Assembly: GCA_963665455.1 (NCBI GenBank)
Contig: OY762279.1
Coordinates: forward strand, 4,092,001 to 4,156,000
Reading direction: 5' to 3'
DNA length: 64,000 nucleotides
Source: VXNE01 sp963665455
GTDB lineage: Bacteria; Pseudomonadota; Gammaproteobacteria; Pseudomonadales; Azotimanducaceae
Shown: in pieces, positions 1-8,868 of the stretch
Position numbering within the stretch: position 1 is the stretch's first letter
Layout: each line of letters opens with the position of its first letter
Made by a program: the position numbers and the translations under genes
Notes under the pieces: model-generated
Database searches by the model: none
What the model was told of the DNA's origin: nothing
What the model saw: the letters and a program-made list of their open reading frames with translations, nothing else

Positions 1-89
1 TCGTGGAGCGCGACCACGAGGCAGGCGTAGGTGGCCACGGTGGCCCGCCATTCGGCGGTGGGGGCGGTGGGATTGTCGCCACGGGTCAT
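1..89 (-). CDS. N-terminus of an unidentified protein running off the left edge
   Basis: Leftward reading from an ATG at 87-89 is open to the edge of the window and begins MTRGDNPTAPTAEWRATVAT. Only about 29 residues are visible, so no family can be named. A GAGGT sequence lies about 15 nt upstream, which is far for a ribosome binding site. The composition looks coding, but a chance open frame in GC-rich DNA is possible. Confidence 0.3.
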   Translation of the reverse strand, partial: MTRGDNPTAPTAEWRATVATYACLVVALH

Positions 90-602
90 GGCGGCGAGGA
101 TACCTCGCGGAGGGTCGGCGGGGCGAACGCGAGGCATGCGGCCGTCCCCGGTCGTGCGCACCTCGCCGCAACACGCGGGCGGATCTGTCGTTCTTGCCGT
201 GCCTCCGCAGCAAGCGATGACGACGGGGGTTCCGGCCATCCCCCTTTGGGGCCCGCCTTGCCGCCGTTTCCGCGCAGTCCAAGAGCGAGGGCGCGTGGGC
301 ACAGTGCGAGAGCGTCCGGCGGACCTGGGCAGCGCGCCATCAGATCCGACGCCACCGGCAGTGAAACCCCGCCCCGTCCCTGTATCATTCCCGGGTGCCG
401 TGTCCAACAGGTAAACGCGATCGAACCCCCCGATGCCGTGAATCGAGAACAGCCAGCCTCACGGCAGCCTCTCGCCGGACGCGACGGCGACCCACAAGAC
501 TATCGTATAATCGCCCGCAAGACGCCCAGCGATGGTGCTCAACGCTAGGCACCGCGACAGAGGCACGGCACGCCCCAACTCTTAGGGACTCGGACACCCG
601 CG
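90..602. other. Intergenic region upstream of the HerA cassette
   Basis: About 510 bases with no convincing gene; the open frames here are low-complexity and overlap one another. A TATAAT hexamer at 506-511 is the best -10 candidate for the rightward herA-nurA-methyltransferase operon, but no good -35 box precedes it. Nothing else was recognised. Confidence 0.4.
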
Positions 603-2768
603 ATGAACACTGCTACCCCCAAGCACTTTCTCTCGGATATCGCCCATGATCTCAGCACGAGTACGAGAGAGGACGCGGTGGGGGAACTCGCAAGCATGCT
701 CTCCTCCGAGCATTGCATCGGCGATCTCATCACCCTCGACTATGGACACGCTGACATCTTGGTGCACGACACGCACCGAAACCGCGCAAACGGTCTACCA
801 CACGGCTGCCTGTTGATCGCGACGCGAATCACACCAGCAGATCTGGACGGTAACGCGTGGCCAGATGACCCGTCCCTCTTGCTCATCAGGGCCTCGGAGA
901 GCGTGAGATTGCGGACTGATGCCGATCTGGAGGCGGTTCGGCTCGAAGCAGTGAAACGAGCAAATGACACTGATCGAACTTACGACGAGCCCGGGCACAC
1001 GGACCAGTTCACTCTGAATCTGCTCCGTTACTCCGGCATCAGATGCCGAGTGTTGGGGACGTTTCGGGCATGCCAGCCGAGCTGCGGTGGCGATTGGATC
1101 GTACATTTCGGAAGCGACATCGCAAACTTCAACGCTGGCCAAGGTATGAAGATTTACAAGCCGAGCGGCCGTGCCCTGCAACGAATAGTCAACCGCCGAA
1201 AGGTCGAAGAGGGGACGTCCCCGAAGCGAAGAGTCGGTCGACTTCGCTACTCGGCGGCGATCACTGAGTCCGACGCCCCCGAGGCCGTCGAAGTCTCGAT
1301 CCACGCAACTGACTTCATCGCCCAGCGCACGGCCATGTTCGGCATGACCAGAACCGGCAAGTCCAACACGACCAAGATGATCGCGAAGGCCCTGTTCGAG
1401 CTTCGATCCGAAGACGGAGGGGACACAGTCGGGCAGCTCATCTTCGACCCGAACGGAGAGTACGCTAACGACAACCCCCAAGATCAGGGCTGTTTACGGA
1501 ACCTGCAATACGAGAAGCCGGAGTACGAGGGCCAGGTGCGGACCTATGGGTCGCACCCGCACCCCCACGACCCTGAGCGGAGTATCACGAAGTTCAACTT
1601 CTACGGGACGCAAGAGCCACCGCATCCACCCGACAAAGAAAGCGATCTCGACGCGCCTCTGCATGGCCTCTTTAGAGGAAAGCAGATCATTGATGACACG
1701 CTTGGCGAGGAGGATTCGGGGTATGTGACTGACTTCCGCAACGCGCGCATCGACGACCTCAAGGGGGCGGCGGGACAGAGCGGGCGAGGCGAGTACGTGC
1801 GGTTCCGGCGGCGACTCTTCGTCTACCGTTGCACATTGGTGAACGCTGGTTTCACTCCTCCTGAAGCACTCCCTCCGATCACCAAGGGGATCTTTAGCCA
1901 GGAAATCAGAGACCTGATGGCCCACGATCACGATTTGGCTCAGTACGCGCCACTGCTCGATGCGGACGGCATGTCGTGGGACGTAGCTGGCGACTTTGTC
2001 GAGCGGTTCGCTCGGTGGACCAAGGGCCAGGAGTTCCGGCGCTTCGATCAAGCCTACGCTCAGCAACACCGCGGACGAAATTGGTCGGATTCGCACCTCA
2101 TGGGCCTGCTTCGCATCTACGACAACACGCGCGGCTTGGCGGTAGCCAAGAACGCGAGGGTCTGGCATGACCTGAGTTCCAACGAGGACTACGCGGAAGC
2201 CGTCGTCCGGCACGTAAGAGAAGGCAAGCTCGTCATCGTCGACCAACTATTGGGGGAACCCGACCTAAACCGCCGGGCCGCGGCGCGGATAGCCCGTGCC
2301 CTCTTTAGGGAGCAGCAACAGGCGTTTGTCAATGCTACGGTGGACCCAAGCACGGGCGAGATCGTCCGGCCTCCGCATGTGATTATCTACGCGGAAGAAG
2401 CCCACACCCTTCTTCCTAGATCAAGCGAGGACGACAACACGAACATCTGGGCTAGAATCGCCAAGGAGGGGGCGAAGTTCAACATCGGGTTGATCTACTC
2501 TACGCAAGAGCCGTCCTCCATCCAGGCGAACATTCTGAAGAACACCGAAAACTGGTTTATCGCCCATCTGAACAACACGGATGAAGCTAACCACGTCAGT
2601 AAATTCAACGACTTTAAGGACTTCTCTGGCAGCGTGATGGACGTGGCCGAAAAGGGGCTGGTCAGGATGAGAACTCAGTCCAGCTACTTCACGATACCCG
2701 TGCAGATCGACGAGTTCACGGCACCGCGAAGTCCAGTAGGCGCGTCGGACGACCGGGCCCCACGCTAA
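603..2768 (+). CDS. herA: HerA-type DNA translocase ATPase
   Basis: 721-aa hexameric-translocase ATPase of the HerA/FtsK superfamily. Residues about 135-190 look like a HAS-barrel (VLGTF, GDWIVHFGSDIANF). A Walker A motif GMTRTGKSN lies at about 247-255, and a Walker B motif VIIYAEEAH at about 593-601. A sensor-like YSTQEPSSIQ follows near 633 and a C-terminal NTDEANHV segment after that. HerA proteins pump DNA and usually work with the nuclease NurA, which is encoded 11 nt downstream. Together with the methyltransferase after that, the gene reads as the motor of a DNA-restriction cassette. The ATG is followed by an ordinary N-terminus, but no strong ribosome binding site is seen. The ATPase assignment is firm; the defence role is inferred. 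Confidence 0.88.
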   Translation: MNTATPKHFLSDIAHDLSTSTREDAVGELASMLSSEHCIGDLITLDYGHADILVHDTHRNRANGLPHGCLLIATRITPADLDGNAWPDDPSLLLIRASESVRLRTDADLEAVRLEAVKRANDTDRTYDEPGHTDQFTLNLLRYSGIRCRVLGTFRACQPSCGGDWIVHFGSDIANFNAGQGMKIYKPSGRALQRIVNRRKVEEGTSPKRRVGRLRYSAAITESDAPEAVEVSIHATDFIAQRTAMFGMTRTGKSNTTKMIAKALFELRSEDGGDTVGQLIFDPNGEYANDNPQDQGCLRNLQYEKPEYEGQVRTYGSHPHPHDPERSITKFNFYGTQEPPHPPDKESDLDAPLHGLFRGKQIIDDTLGEEDSGYVTDFRNARIDDLKGAAGQSGRGEYVRFRRRLFVYRCTLVNAGFTPPEALPPITKGIFSQEIRDLMAHDHDLAQYAPLLDADGMSWDVAGDFVERFARWTKGQEFRRFDQAYAQQHRGRNWSDSHLMGLLRIYDNTRGLAVAKNARVWHDLSSNEDYAEAVVRHVREGKLVIVDQLLGEPDLNRRAAARIARALFREQQQAFVNATVDPSTGEIVRPPHVIIYAEEAHTLLPRSSEDDNTNIWARIAKEGAKFNIGLIYSTQEPSSIQANILKNTENWFIAHLNNTDEANHVSKFNDFKDFSGSVMDVAEKGLVRMRTQSSYFTIPVQIDEFTAPRSPVGASDDRAPR

Positions 2769-2779
2769 GGCAGGCAAGC

Positions 2780-4126
2780 GTGCCATACGAAGGAGAACGC
2801 GCGACCGGGGACTCGCTGTGGCGCTTGGAAGAGAATCTGAGCGTCAAAGAGTTCAAGGGCGCCATCCGTATACGAAGTCAGGAAGTTCAGGCAGCGCGGC
2901 CTCGGACGATCAACCCGCCCCGATCAGTGAACAGCATTCGGCGCATCGTTGCAATCGATTCATCGACGGTGACAATGGCCGTACAGAACGGCTTTCCGAT
3001 GGCGGAGGCGTCCTTGTTCAATGCTGCCGTTATCGTGATAAAGGTCGACGAGTTGCGGGAGTTCGACCGGAACCACGTGCCGAGCCCGAGCGAGCTTCGA
3101 GACATCGAGCGTGTGGAGACGATGAGCGCGGTTCTTCCCGGTCAGAACGTGGCGGGGATCGGGTCGGAACAGGATGCGCCGAAGAAGTTTTTTCGAGAGA
3201 CAGTCCGCCGGGAGATGGACTTCAAGCTGGACGATGGCCACGAGTCGCTTCTAGAAACGTTCCACGCTATCGCGTCCGATGCGATCACAGGCGAGGCGAC
3301 CTACCAGTGCCCGTTGGACGACTGTGGCCTAGGGGAGGTGGGCAAGGTTACTCGCAGTAGAGCTGACGGGCCATGCGGATGCCATCGCCAAGCATTGCTG
3401 TACTCGACGGACAGTCTGCGCATGCATGAGCGCTTTCACGACTACGGGACGTGCGAACAGGCGTTCACAGCCTTCCGCATGGTGGCCGAGCACCTGTTGA
3501 TGGCGAACATCATCCGCTATTTCTGGCAGAAGCTCCCGCCGAGCTGCTTCGACCGGACGGCGTTCGTGATAGACGGCCCCTTGGCGGTCTTTGGAATGCC
3601 CTCTTGGCTCAAGGACCACCTACAGGCAGAGATTACGCGCATTCACGGTGAACTTACGCGGGCCGGCCGGCCGGGGCTCCTTTTGATGGGCGTCGAGAAG
3701 ACCGGCCAATTCGTCGAGCACTTCGAAGAGCTAGATTGGGCGGACGCCGATGGGCCGCGCCAACATCTGGCCAACGGGACGGTATTGGTGCCCACGAGTG
3801 AGTACGTTTACCAGCACATCGCCCCGAACCCATCTCTCACCAAACCCTACGGCCAAGCTGTGCACTATGGGCGCAAGGTCATGTACAAGAGCCGCCACGG
3901 CCAGCACGCGGTACTGATGACACCCATCGTCAACCCCGCAGGCGGGGAACCGAACGGCACCAGTCTTGACGCCTTCCCGCGGCTGGGAGACGCTCTCGAC
4001 GTCGTCGATGAGCTGTACAGCCACCTCTACACCGATGGCTTCATCCCCCTCATCCGGGCGAATGCACACGCAGCCATCCCCCTTCGCCGGGGGCGCGGCA
4101 TGCTCGCCAGCTTGTTCGAGGAGTGA
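2780..4126 (+). CDS. nurA: NurA-domain nuclease
   Basis: 448 aa, starting at GTG 2780 after AAGGCAGG, 11 nt behind herA. The NurA signature is visible: an early metal-binding aspartate in VAIDSSTVTMAV (about residue 58), a second in FVIDGPLAVFG (about 258), and GVEKTGQFVEHF further on. NurA is a Mn-dependent nuclease that associates with HerA. In archaea the pair resects DNA ends, and bacterial pairs are often found in defence loci. Residues about 170-200 contain a cysteine/histidine-rich patch (CPLDDCGLGE...CGCHRQ) that may bind zinc and is not a standard NurA feature as I know the family. The gene is part of a three-gene operon. Confidence 0.82.
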   Translation: MPYEGERATGDSLWRLEENLSVKEFKGAIRIRSQEVQAARPRTINPPRSVNSIRRIVAIDSSTVTMAVQNGFPMAEASLFNAAVIVIKVDELREFDRNHVPSPSELRDIERVETMSAVLPGQNVAGIGSEQDAPKKFFRETVRREMDFKLDDGHESLLETFHAIASDAITGEATYQCPLDDCGLGEVGKVTRSRADGPCGCHRQALLYSTDSLRMHERFHDYGTCEQAFTAFRMVAEHLLMANIIRYFWQKLPPSCFDRTAFVIDGPLAVFGMPSWLKDHLQAEITRIHGELTRAGRPGLLLMGVEKTGQFVEHFEELDWADADGPRQHLANGTVLVPTSEYVYQHIAPNPSLTKPYGQAVHYGRKVMYKSRHGQHAVLMTPIVNPAGGEPNGTSLDAFPRLGDALDVVDELYSHLYTDGFIPLIRANAHAAIPLRRGRGMLASLFEE

Positions 4127-4141
4127 GGCGGCGGACGACAT

Positions 4142-5242
4142 ATGGAGATGCAGAGCCCTGATCTATCGTGGGCCTCCGCCATGGGGCGCTGGGTGCGCCT
4201 AGGCCCCTACTACGCAATGTTCCCGGTGGAGTACGTCATCGACGTCATGCGCAGCCACTGCAAATCGGGGCGGGCCGTGATCGACCCGTTCTGCGGTCGC
4301 GGCACAGTCCCCTTCGTGGCGATGGCCATGGGCATGCCGGCAATCGCGTCCGACATCAACCCGGTCGCGTGGCTTTATGCGCGGACTAAGATTGATCCGC
4401 ACCCGCGGCTCGCGGATGTCGAGCGGCGCATCGGGGAGGTCCGCGACAGCGTCACTGAGGCTGATCGCAGCCCCGCCAACGAGTTTCTGGAGATGGCCTT
4501 CTGCCGCGACGCCCTAGGCTTCGTGAACGCCGCGCGCCGCGAGTTGGCGTGGCGCCGCCGGCGCCTGGACCGCACCGTGGCCGCATTCCTCATCCAGCAC
4601 CTGCACGGCAAGCGCGGCGGCGCCCTGTCCAACCAGCTCCGACCTTCGCGAGCCATGTGCCCGCGCTACTGCGTGCGGTGGTGGCGGGACAACGGGCTGG
4701 AGCGTCCGCCGGAGGTGGTGGCGCACGACTACCTGTTGCGCCGGGCGCGGTGGCGCTACGCCAAGGGCGTCCCCGAGCCGCTGGGCGCACAACGCCCTAG
4801 GGTGGTGCTCGGCGACGCGGCGCGGCAGTTGCCGATCCCCGAGAACAAGGCGGGACTGGTCCTTACCTCTCCGCCATACAGCGGAGTGACGAACTACCGC
4901 GCCGATAGCTGGCTGCGGCTGTGGGCCATGGACGCCGGTCCCTGCCGAGTGGACTGGCGCGTTGAGCAGAAGTTCCCCAACGCGGAGCGCTACGAGAAGA
5001 CTCTGTCGGCCTGCTTCGAGGCGACCTTGAAACGCGCCCGGTCCGACGCCGTCTGGTGCGTGCGCGTCGATGCGCGGCAGCGGACGCGGGATGTGGTCAG
5101 CCGTGTACTCTGCCGGCTGTTACCGCACCACCGCCGCCACGAATCCCCTGCACCGTACGGCGCGGCAACCCAGACCGCGTTGTACGGAGACAAGTCACAG
5201 AAGCCGGGTGAGGTGGACCTCTACTACCTCCCTCGAACTTGA
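4142..5242 (+). CDS. DNA methyltransferase (SPPY-type) of the HerA-NurA cassette
   Basis: 366 aa, 15 nt after nurA. The AdoMet-binding motif is DPFCGRGTVPFVAMAMG (about residues 42-58), followed by an acidic SDINPVAW. The catalytic motif SPPYSGVTNYRADSW is near residue 240. The roughly 190 residues between the two motifs leave room for a target-recognition region, so the motif order resembles the alpha class. SPPY is commoner among N4-cytosine enzymes but does not settle the base. In a restriction-type locus this enzyme would mark self DNA while NurA/HerA act on unmodified DNA; that role is inferred from gene order. No separate specificity subunit is seen. Confidence 0.82.
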   Translation: MEMQSPDLSWASAMGRWVRLGPYYAMFPVEYVIDVMRSHCKSGRAVIDPFCGRGTVPFVAMAMGMPAIASDINPVAWLYARTKIDPHPRLADVERRIGEVRDSVTEADRSPANEFLEMAFCRDALGFVNAARRELAWRRRRLDRTVAAFLIQHLHGKRGGALSNQLRPSRAMCPRYCVRWWRDNGLERPPEVVAHDYLLRRARWRYAKGVPEPLGAQRPRVVLGDAARQLPIPENKAGLVLTSPPYSGVTNYRADSWLRLWAMDAGPCRVDWRVEQKFPNAERYEKTLSACFEATLKRARSDAVWCVRVDARQRTRDVVSRVLCRLLPHHRRHESPAPYGAATQTALYGDKSQKPGEVDLYYLPRT

Positions 5243-5501
5243 GCGACGTAGTAGCCCATGACGCGGCAACCGCCCGACAATGGCCACGACCGCCGGAGGC
5301 CCGCCTCCCCATCGCGGAGCGCGACCACGAGACGGAGCCACACCCGCCACCGGGGCAACGTGCGCCGCGGCGTCAGCGCCGGTGCCGGCGCCGGGATCAT
5401 CCTGAGCCGCAGACGGCGCGTGACCCTTGACCTGTGCTGCCCGTGCCGCCATGCTCATGCACACTGACGGGGCGCGGCGCGGCGACATGCAGGATACCTA
5501 C

Positions 5502-6029
5502 ATGACGTTCACGGCAGTGGCCCGTGGCATCCCGGAGCCCGAGCCGGTCGCCGCGGCCTTGCGCAAGCTCATTCATCGCGCCGACCAGATAGACTGGACG
5601 GCTCCCGCCGCAGACGCCCGTCGGCGCCTAGGCATCGGCGGCTCCCCCGCCGCCACCGCCTTTGACGCCGCGCACGCCCAACTGGCGGAGCGCCGCGCCG
5701 AACTGGATCTGCACGCCCTGCCGCTATTCGCACTACAGGTGCTCGCTGCCCCCACCACCGGCGGCAACGGCCCCCGAGGCATCAAAATTGACTGTGTAGG
5801 CGGCGAGTATGGCCAGGCATTGGACGTCACCGCGCACATCATCCACGGTTTGTTGCGCGCCGGCGTGGCCGATGGCCCAGCCGGCTTCGAGTATGGCGGC
5901 GGCAGCTACGGCGGCGCGTGCTACGTCACCCGCGACGCGATTGCGTACCACGACCCGGCCGAGTGGCTCGCCGAACAGCGCGCCGAGCATGAGCCGGAAC
6001 CGCCGGAGTCCATAGGGGCCGCCCCGTAG
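5502..6029 (+). CDS. Hypothetical 175-aa protein downstream of the methyltransferase
   Basis: I do not recognise the family. The ATG at 5502 is preferred because AGGAT sits 8 nt upstream; in-frame starts at 5451, 5457 and 5487 would add up to 17 residues. The protein is alanine-rich and soluble, with no membrane segment. Its second half carries glycine-rich stretches (GGEYGQALDVTAH, EYGGGSYGGACYV) and then an acidic, proline-rich tail. The gene lies about 260 nt behind the methyltransferase and is followed by a strong hairpin, so it may be the last gene of the same transcript or stand alone. Confidence 0.55.
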   Translation: MTFTAVARGIPEPEPVAAALRKLIHRADQIDWTAPAADARRRLGIGGSPAATAFDAAHAQLAERRAELDLHALPLFALQVLAAPTTGGNGPRGIKIDCVGGEYGQALDVTAHIIHGLLRAGVADGPAGFEYGGGSYGGACYVTRDAIAYHDPAEWLAEQRAEHEPEPPESIGAAP

Positions 6030-6074
6030 CCCTCAAGCACCAACGATTGTACCGAGCGCCGGTGCCCGCGGTCT

Positions 6075-6101
6075 GGCGCGACATGCTGTTGATGTCGCGC
6101 C
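6075..6101 (+). terminator. Perfect 10-bp hairpin after the 175-aa gene
   Basis: GGCGCGACAT at 6075-6084 and ATGTCGCGCC at 6092-6101 form a perfect stem with a 7-nt loop, 45 nt past the stop codon. There is no downstream T run, so termination is a guess; a protein-binding palindrome is an alternative. Confidence 0.4.
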
Positions 6102-6483
6102 GGACATGGTGCGATGTACCGCATCTGGCTAGCCACAACGTACCGACTTGCCCCCCGGCGACCGCGGCGCAACATGCCAATCCCCGTCGGTCTGCGCATG
6201 GCGTAGCTCCCCTCCGCAGCGGATGCGTCGGGTGCCGCGACCCTCTGCGCGTCATCAACAACGATGGCGCGGCGACCCAAGCGAGTATCGCCCGCCTTCG
6301 ACGACGGCGGGTGGCTCTACGAGCCACTGACCCTCACCGTTGCGGCCAAAGCGGCCCCTTGCCGTTAGCCCCTCACTGCTGGCGCAGCGGTCGCACACAG
6401 GGCGGCGAGCGCCGCATCAGCGTTAGGTGGCAGGCCAGCATCGACGGGTGCCTGATCGGTGGGGTGTATGGGAACTGTAACCA
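6102..6483. other. Gene-poor stretch before the leftward pair
   Basis: About 380 bases. The open frames here are arginine- and proline-rich in every frame and have no ribosome binding sites. I see no gene, RNA or repeat I can support. Confidence 0.4.
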
Positions 6484-7041
6484 CTAGTCAGGGTTGACGA
6501 GTCCTCCATAGCCGCTTGGCTTAGACGCCGCAACAGCCTCCCGCGCTTGTTCCCTGCGCCTAGTGTTGGTCGCCGTATGCCGCCTCCTCGCGTTCTGTTC
6601 TAGCAGATTGGCTTGCAGTCGAATGAGCGAAAGGTCTCCTCGCACAAGCTCTATAGTTCGTATAACAGCGAGGGCGGTAATAAGCATGCCCACGAAGGTG
6701 ATAGAAGGGAGTAGCAGTGGTGGGCATTGGGGGGGACTGTCGCCCCAAACAACCGCCAAAACACCCAAGCACATTGCCAAAAAAAGCACTATGAGGATCG
6801 CCGCTGTGTTCCGAGCAGCTGCCTTATAGGCCGCCGTTAGTCGCCGAACCTCGTCTCCCGAAAGCGTCTCCACGTCGAAGTGCGGCAAACCGCGACCAAG
6901 CCGAAACAGGACCGACGCTGCCATGATTCCAAGAACCGGAACGATCGCGAACGCCGCCTTCAGCCATAACTCCGGCTCTAACAGCCACGCGCCTATCGAT
7001 GCAATGAGAAGCGCAACACCGATCTGAGCCCACCCTGGCAT
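6484..7041 (-). CDS. Four-helix membrane protein of a two-gene unit
   Basis: 185 aa, family not recognised. Hydrophobic segments lie near residues 6-22, 28-46, 78-102 and 110-128, giving four likely inner-membrane helices. A basic, charged cytoplasmic tail follows (residues 135-185, rich in R, Q and E). Its start is only 18 nt behind the stop of the larger soluble protein, so the two are almost certainly co-transcribed. A soluble protein paired with a small four-helix membrane protein inside a restriction island recalls two-component abortive systems such as Kiwa in layout. I do not see enough sequence similarity to assign it to one. Confidence 0.65.
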   Translation of the reverse strand: MPGWAQIGVALLIASIGAWLLEPELWLKAAFAIVPVLGIMAASVLFRLGRGLPHFDVETLSGDEVRRLTAAYKAAARNTAAILIVLFLAMCLGVLAVVWGDSPPQCPPLLLPSITFVGMLITALAVIRTIELVRGDLSLIRLQANLLEQNARRRHTATNTRRREQAREAVAASKPSGYGGLVNPD

Positions 7042-7059
7042 TTCGCAGACACCCTCGAC

Positions 7060-8073
7060 TCAGTCGGGCGTGATCCGCCCGTCTTCCACAAATGCAGCAT
7101 GAACACTCTCTAGCTTCTCGTGCGCGTCGACGAAATCTAGGAGGTTGCCATTCGCCCGAACGAGCCGCACGCGGACGGGCATGTGGAGGCGCGCCTCGTT
7201 ACCGGATATGCGTCCCTGCCGACCGCGTATTCGGACCTCACCATCGTCGAGATTGCGCAAAGCAACGGCCAAATGGTCCAATGCAGCTCGTGACATCTGC
7301 CGCCGTAACTCAATGTACCCGACCTGAAGCGTGAACTTCAGGGCCGCCCCTTCCGGGATCTGCGCCATGATGCGATCAGCTTCCACAGAGCCCACTAGCG
7401 TATCGAGCCAATTGCGCCCCGCATGGAAGGGGGCTATGCGCTCTTCCAATGTGCGCCGTATCTCCATCGAGCGACTGGCGACGCCGCCACTGTCGGGGTC
7501 CATCACCTCGCTCGGTTCAGGCACAATGCCGCCGATCTCTATAGCGGTGACATCACCGACGTCTGCTGCATCACCTTCGACCTCGAACGCGGCCTGGAGC
7601 GTAATCTCTTGAGCCTGCTCAATATGTCCTGATTGACGCAGCAACCACGCCAAATACGACTCCAGCGCCTTAGTGCGCACACTGCTGTGTTGTATAACGT
7701 AACAGTGGTCGCCAACCAATAGCCAATACGCCATACCATGGAGGTAGTCTCGCCCGTCAGGTGCCCTAATATCAGCGATGTTTACGGCCGGAGTGTCGAC
7801 TTGCCCAGTGCTGATGACGGCCTGCATCTCGTCGCCGGTAAAGGAACACAGATCGCCGAACGTGGACCCTAAGTCCACGTGGGAGTTGTTGGTGAAGTGC
7901 CTGACGTCGGGATTGTCGGCTGTTGGCATCACGCGAGACCGCCAATCGGGTGCATAGTGATCGCTTGTGAGAGCTTGCCCCACGGCGTCCGCGAGCGACT
8001 GGCCCGGCAGCAGGTTGCCCGTTCTTGCGAACCTGCGATAGTGGACAGTCACCATTCGCGAATCTTGGGCCAC
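7060..8073 (-). CDS. Soluble 338-aa-class protein of unknown function, first gene of the two-gene unit
   Basis: Not recognised. The frame is open to 8202, but an AGGAGG about 7 nt upstream of GTG 8073 points to that start (N-terminus VAQDSRMVTVHYRRF); ATG 8055 is the alternative. There are no membrane segments. Notable stretches are RHFTNNSHVDLGSTFGDL, a hydrophobic core YLHGMAYWLLVGDHCYVIQ, and a C-terminal half rich in charged beta-like segments (VRIRGRQGRISGNEARL, HMPVRVRLVRANGNLLDF). The pattern suggests a two-domain intracellular protein. Its partner is the membrane protein encoded just behind it. The position between two methyltransferase-linked systems suggests a defence role by association only. 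Confidence 0.65.
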   Translation of the reverse strand: MAQDSRMVTVHYRRFARTGNLLPGQSLADAVGQALTSDHYAPDWRSRVMPTADNPDVRHFTNNSHVDLGSTFGDLCSFTGDEMQAVISTGQVDTPAVNIADIRAPDGRDYLHGMAYWLLVGDHCYVIQHSSVRTKALESYLAWLLRQSGHIEQAQEITLQAAFEVEGDAADVGDVTAIEIGGIVPEPSEVMDPDSGGVASRSMEIRRTLEERIAPFHAGRNWLDTLVGSVEADRIMAQIPEGAALKFTLQVGYIELRRQMSRAALDHLAVALRNLDDGEVRIRGRQGRISGNEARLHMPVRVRLVRANGNLLDFVDAHEKLESVHAAFVEDGRITPD

Positions 8074-8265
8074 TTCGGCATCCTCCTGTCCTTCTCGGCG
8101 GCGGTCGGTGGTCCGCGATTTCGACCTCGGCTTGCCCGGCCAAGTCCCGACAGCCACCGCCCTCTTGGACGCTATGATGCTGAGAAAGCACGTAAACGGC
8201 AAGCACTGCTCTGTGCTGGCGCGTCATATGGCAGGTTGTCCGGCAAGCCACGGTGGCGGGACCGC

Positions 8266-8642
8266 TCAAGTTCGGGGCCAGCCTCGTTTGCGACTGCGGT
8301 CTCTGCGCGGCTGATTGGCCGCAGGGGCATCCACCAGCGCGACCACCGCGTCGTAGATCGCGAAGGCCCCCGGCTCGTGAGACAGCCGTGCACGCACTCG
8401 CCGGGCGCCACCTCGCGCCACTGCGGCGCCGGCCAGCCCGCGACGCCGACCCGCGTGATGTCGGTGAGGCGCACGGGCTTGGCGTCCTCGAGCGCCCGCG
8501 CCTCCGCACGCTCGATGAACCCGAGCCACGGCACGAAGCGTCGCTCGCCATCGCGCAGGAGGTAGCCGACTTCCCCGCCGGGGCGGTCGGTCAGGAGGAT
8601 GTTCCGGTAGTTGAGGCGGCGATTGAGGACCAGTTGGGGCAT
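8266..8642 (-). pseudogene. Small gene of unknown function with a frameshift
   Basis: From the ATG at 8642 the frame reads MPQLVLNRRLNYRNILLTDR and continues well to ...GECVHGCLT near 8375. It then turns into low-complexity sequence, while a neighbouring frame picks up EPGAFAIYDAVVALVDA and ends at 8266. The two pieces read naturally as one protein of about 125 aa broken by a single indel near 8370-8385, close to a GGGGG run. The family is not recognised. It lies between the leftward pair and the rightward restriction genes, with a TATAGG-like -10 just ahead of its start. It could be a real inactivation or a sequencing error. Confidence 0.45.
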
Positions 8643-8803
8643 CCCCTATACTGTACTCATAGACAGGTTTCGGGTCGACCTGCGCATGCGATGGCACACG
8701 CGCCCCGCGTCGCCGATTGTCGAAACCCTAGACTGGGGGTGACGAGGGCGACGCTGCCGCCTGTGTGCGTGCAAGGGCTATCTGCGGGTTCGGCGCGGCG
8801 ATT

Positions 8804-8809
8804 TATAAT
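8804..8809 (+). promoter_or_regulatory. Candidate -10 box for the res-mod operon
   Basis: TATAAT lies 59 nt upstream of the res start codon in otherwise GC-rich DNA. No convincing -35 hexamer is seen at the expected distance. Confidence 0.3.
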
Positions 8810-8868
8810 TGTCCCGCCTGAGATCTGACACATCGCGGCACCGCAGCCGCAAGGGGGACGCTCACCGC

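Noticed and set aside
5258..5467. 69-aa basic open frame after the methyltransferase
   Set aside because: Arginine-rich low-complexity product, no ribosome binding site, and it overlaps the start region of the better 175-aa gene.
6484..8073. Assignment of the two-gene unit to Kiwa
   Set aside because: Only the layout is similar; gene order is reversed and no sequence signature was recognised.
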